DNA of 7,503 nt from JBFJWU01 sp041623475 [NCBI: bacterium] (lineage in GTDB: Bacteria > J088): the NCBI GenBank assembly GCA_041623475.1, contig JBFJWU010000160.1, positions 1-7,503 of the forward strand. The letters run 5' to 3'. The notes beneath the pieces are model-generated. The model searched no databases, was not told the origin of the DNA, and saw nothing but the letters and a program-made list of their open reading frames with translations. Below, one piece after another: positions 6,464 to 7,503 of the stretch. The position numbers and the translations under genes are program-made. The first letter of the stretch is position 1. Every line of letters begins with the position of its first letter.

Positions 6464-6466
6464 CAA

Positions 6467-7503
6467 ATGGCAGTTCCGACTGATTTGCTATGCTGGTCAT
6501 CATCCCGGCCGAAGCGGACGAGATCCACAGGTAAGCCGGCCGGGGAAAGGGCAGTTCCGATTCGCAGGCAATCACTGATCCTGAGTCTGGCAATGGTCAT
6601 TGCCTATGGCGCGTTCGTGTTCTATTTCACCCAATGGAACGACCAACGGGTCACGGACCAGACTGGACAATACGCCAGGTTTATCGAGATTCACCTCTGG
6701 AACCTGGACGAAGATGCGGTATCCGAGTACTTGAAGGTGATCGCAAATACCGGCGACTACCACCGGATCACCGTGTCACACCCGGATGGCGAACTGTTCG
6801 TCGACAGCGGTGAGCTGATCGACCTGAGTTTTTTCGAATCGGCGATGGCATCAATCGGCTTGATTCGTGACAAACCGATTGAAATCACTCTGAACTACCG
6901 TGACCGCCGGATCGGCCAGATGTCTGCGGACTGGCATGATCGCAGTGCCTATATTTTTCTGTACGTCGCATTGACGCTGATATTGCTGATCCAGCTGGGC
7001 CAGTATTATGGCCGCGTGGCCGGCCAGCAGCAGGAACTCAGGGAACGCCGCCGGATCGAAGCCGCGTTACGCACCAGCGAGGCCCGCTGGCGATCGCTGG
7101 TCGACAATATCCCCGATGTTGTCATTACCGTTGACCGGAACCTGGACATCCTTTATGCCAACCGGGCCGCTCGAGAGGTCGAAGACCGCGACTATGTCGG
7201 GGTCAACGTTACCGAATTCATGGAAGAGCGCGGGCGCGAGTTTGGCGCTGCCGCGTTGCAGGAAGTCCTGGACAAGTCGATTCCACGGACGTACGAGTAC
7301 GGCCCGGCGAAATTTGGACCGCGCCATGGTTATTACCTGATCCGGATCAGTCCGATCCAGGTCGATGACCAGGTGGTCGCCGCGACATTGATCATCACCG
7401 ACGTAACGAAAAGCAAGGAAGTCGAGGAGGAATTGCGACAGGCTACGGCCGATGCGGAGAAAGCCAATCGACTGAAATCCGAATTCCTCGCCAACATGAG
7501 CCA
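6467..7503 (+). CDS. Membrane sensor histidine kinase with PAS domain (3' end outside the window)
   Basis: The frame is open from after a stop at 6455-6457 to the window end. From the first ATG (6467) it encodes 345 complete codons. A basic N-terminus is followed by TM1 (about 37-54, L-I-L-S-L-A-M-V), an extracytoplasmic domain of roughly 105 residues (55-160, including W-N-L-D-E-D and H-P-D-G-E-L-F-V-D-S-G) and TM2 (about 161-178). A charged linker leads to a PAS domain (about 203-315; S-L-V-D-N-I-P-D-V-V-I at 210-220, I-T-D-V-T at its end). The window stops in the HisKA motif L-K-S-E-F-L-A-N-M-S (336-345); the phospho-acceptor His codon is cut after its first two bases. The protein should autophosphorylate and signal to a response regulator; whether it is a hybrid kinase lies outside the window. 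The start is uncertain: no Shine-Dalgarno precedes 6467 or the TTG at 6485, and the ATG at 6593 would cut into TM1. Confidence 0.87.
   Translation, partial: MAVPTDLLCWSSSRPKRTRSTGKPAGERAVPIRRQSLILSLAMVIAYGAFVFYFTQWNDQRVTDQTGQYARFIEIHLWNLDEDAVSEYLKVIANTGDYHRITVSHPDGELFVDSGELIDLSFFESAMASIGLIRDKPIEITLNYRDRRIGQMSADWHDRSAYIFLYVALTLILLIQLGQYYGRVAGQQQELRERRRIEAALRTSEARWRSLVDNIPDVVITVDRNLDILYANRAAREVEDRDYVGVNVTEFMEERGREFGAAALQEVLDKSIPRTYEYGPAKFGPRHGYYLIRISPIQVDDQVVAATLIITDVTKSKEVEEELRQATADAEKANRLKSEFLANMS

Noticed and set aside
6490-6534. 14-codon open frame starting ATG and ending TAA ahead of the kinase
   Set aside because: It has no ribosome binding site and no regulatory codon run of the attenuator kind, and it overlaps the longer kinase frame, so it is probably chance.

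Overview
The window looks like part of a Gram-negative proteobacterial chromosome, most likely a gammaproteobacterium from the environment. This is an inference from the kinds of protein present: a lipoprotein signal, a periplasmic YfiR-like protein, a family 3 solute-binding protein of the type common in gammaproteobacteria, and a membrane PAS histidine kinase. Base composition is moderately GC-rich. No RNA gene, CRISPR array, insertion sequence or phage gene is visible.

Layout. (1) Positions 2-4221, plus strand: two tandem paralogous genes for secreted parallel beta-helix proteins. The first has lost its 5' part at the window edge. The second is complete (about 1143 residues from the preferred start): a lipoprotein signal, three MopE-like Asp/Cys metal-binding modules, a beta-helix N-cap, and 25 helix coils marked by a Y-G-I-Y-like motif about every 29 residues. 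A strong intrinsic terminator follows at 4248-4279. (2) Positions 4308-5233, minus strand: a YfiR-family periplasmic protein with its own candidate promoter, and upstream of it a small YjdJ-type GNAT acetyltransferase. (3) Positions 5325-5594, plus strand: an FmdB-type zinc-ribbon protein, divergent from the acetyltransferase and convergent with the next gene. (4) Positions 5620-6426, minus strand: a periplasmic family 3 solute-binding protein. (5) Positions 6467-7503, plus strand and divergent from (4): a membrane sensor histidine kinase with an extracytoplasmic domain and a PAS domain, cut by the window edge exactly at the phospho-acceptor His codon.

How they fit together. The beta-helix pair probably forms one transcription unit making long, rigid, cell-surface proteins of unknown target. 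The genes after 4308 are mostly single or two-gene units. The YfiR-like protein, the solute-binding protein and the kinase suggest periplasmic sensing, but no diguanylate cyclase or ABC permease lies beside them here. The most notable item is the tandem beta-helix family; there is no clear evidence of a wholly new multi-gene system.

No stretch of more than 300 bases lacks a gene. The intergenic gaps (4222-4307, 4845-4921, 5234-5324, 5595-5619, 6427-6466) are short and are covered by the entries below.
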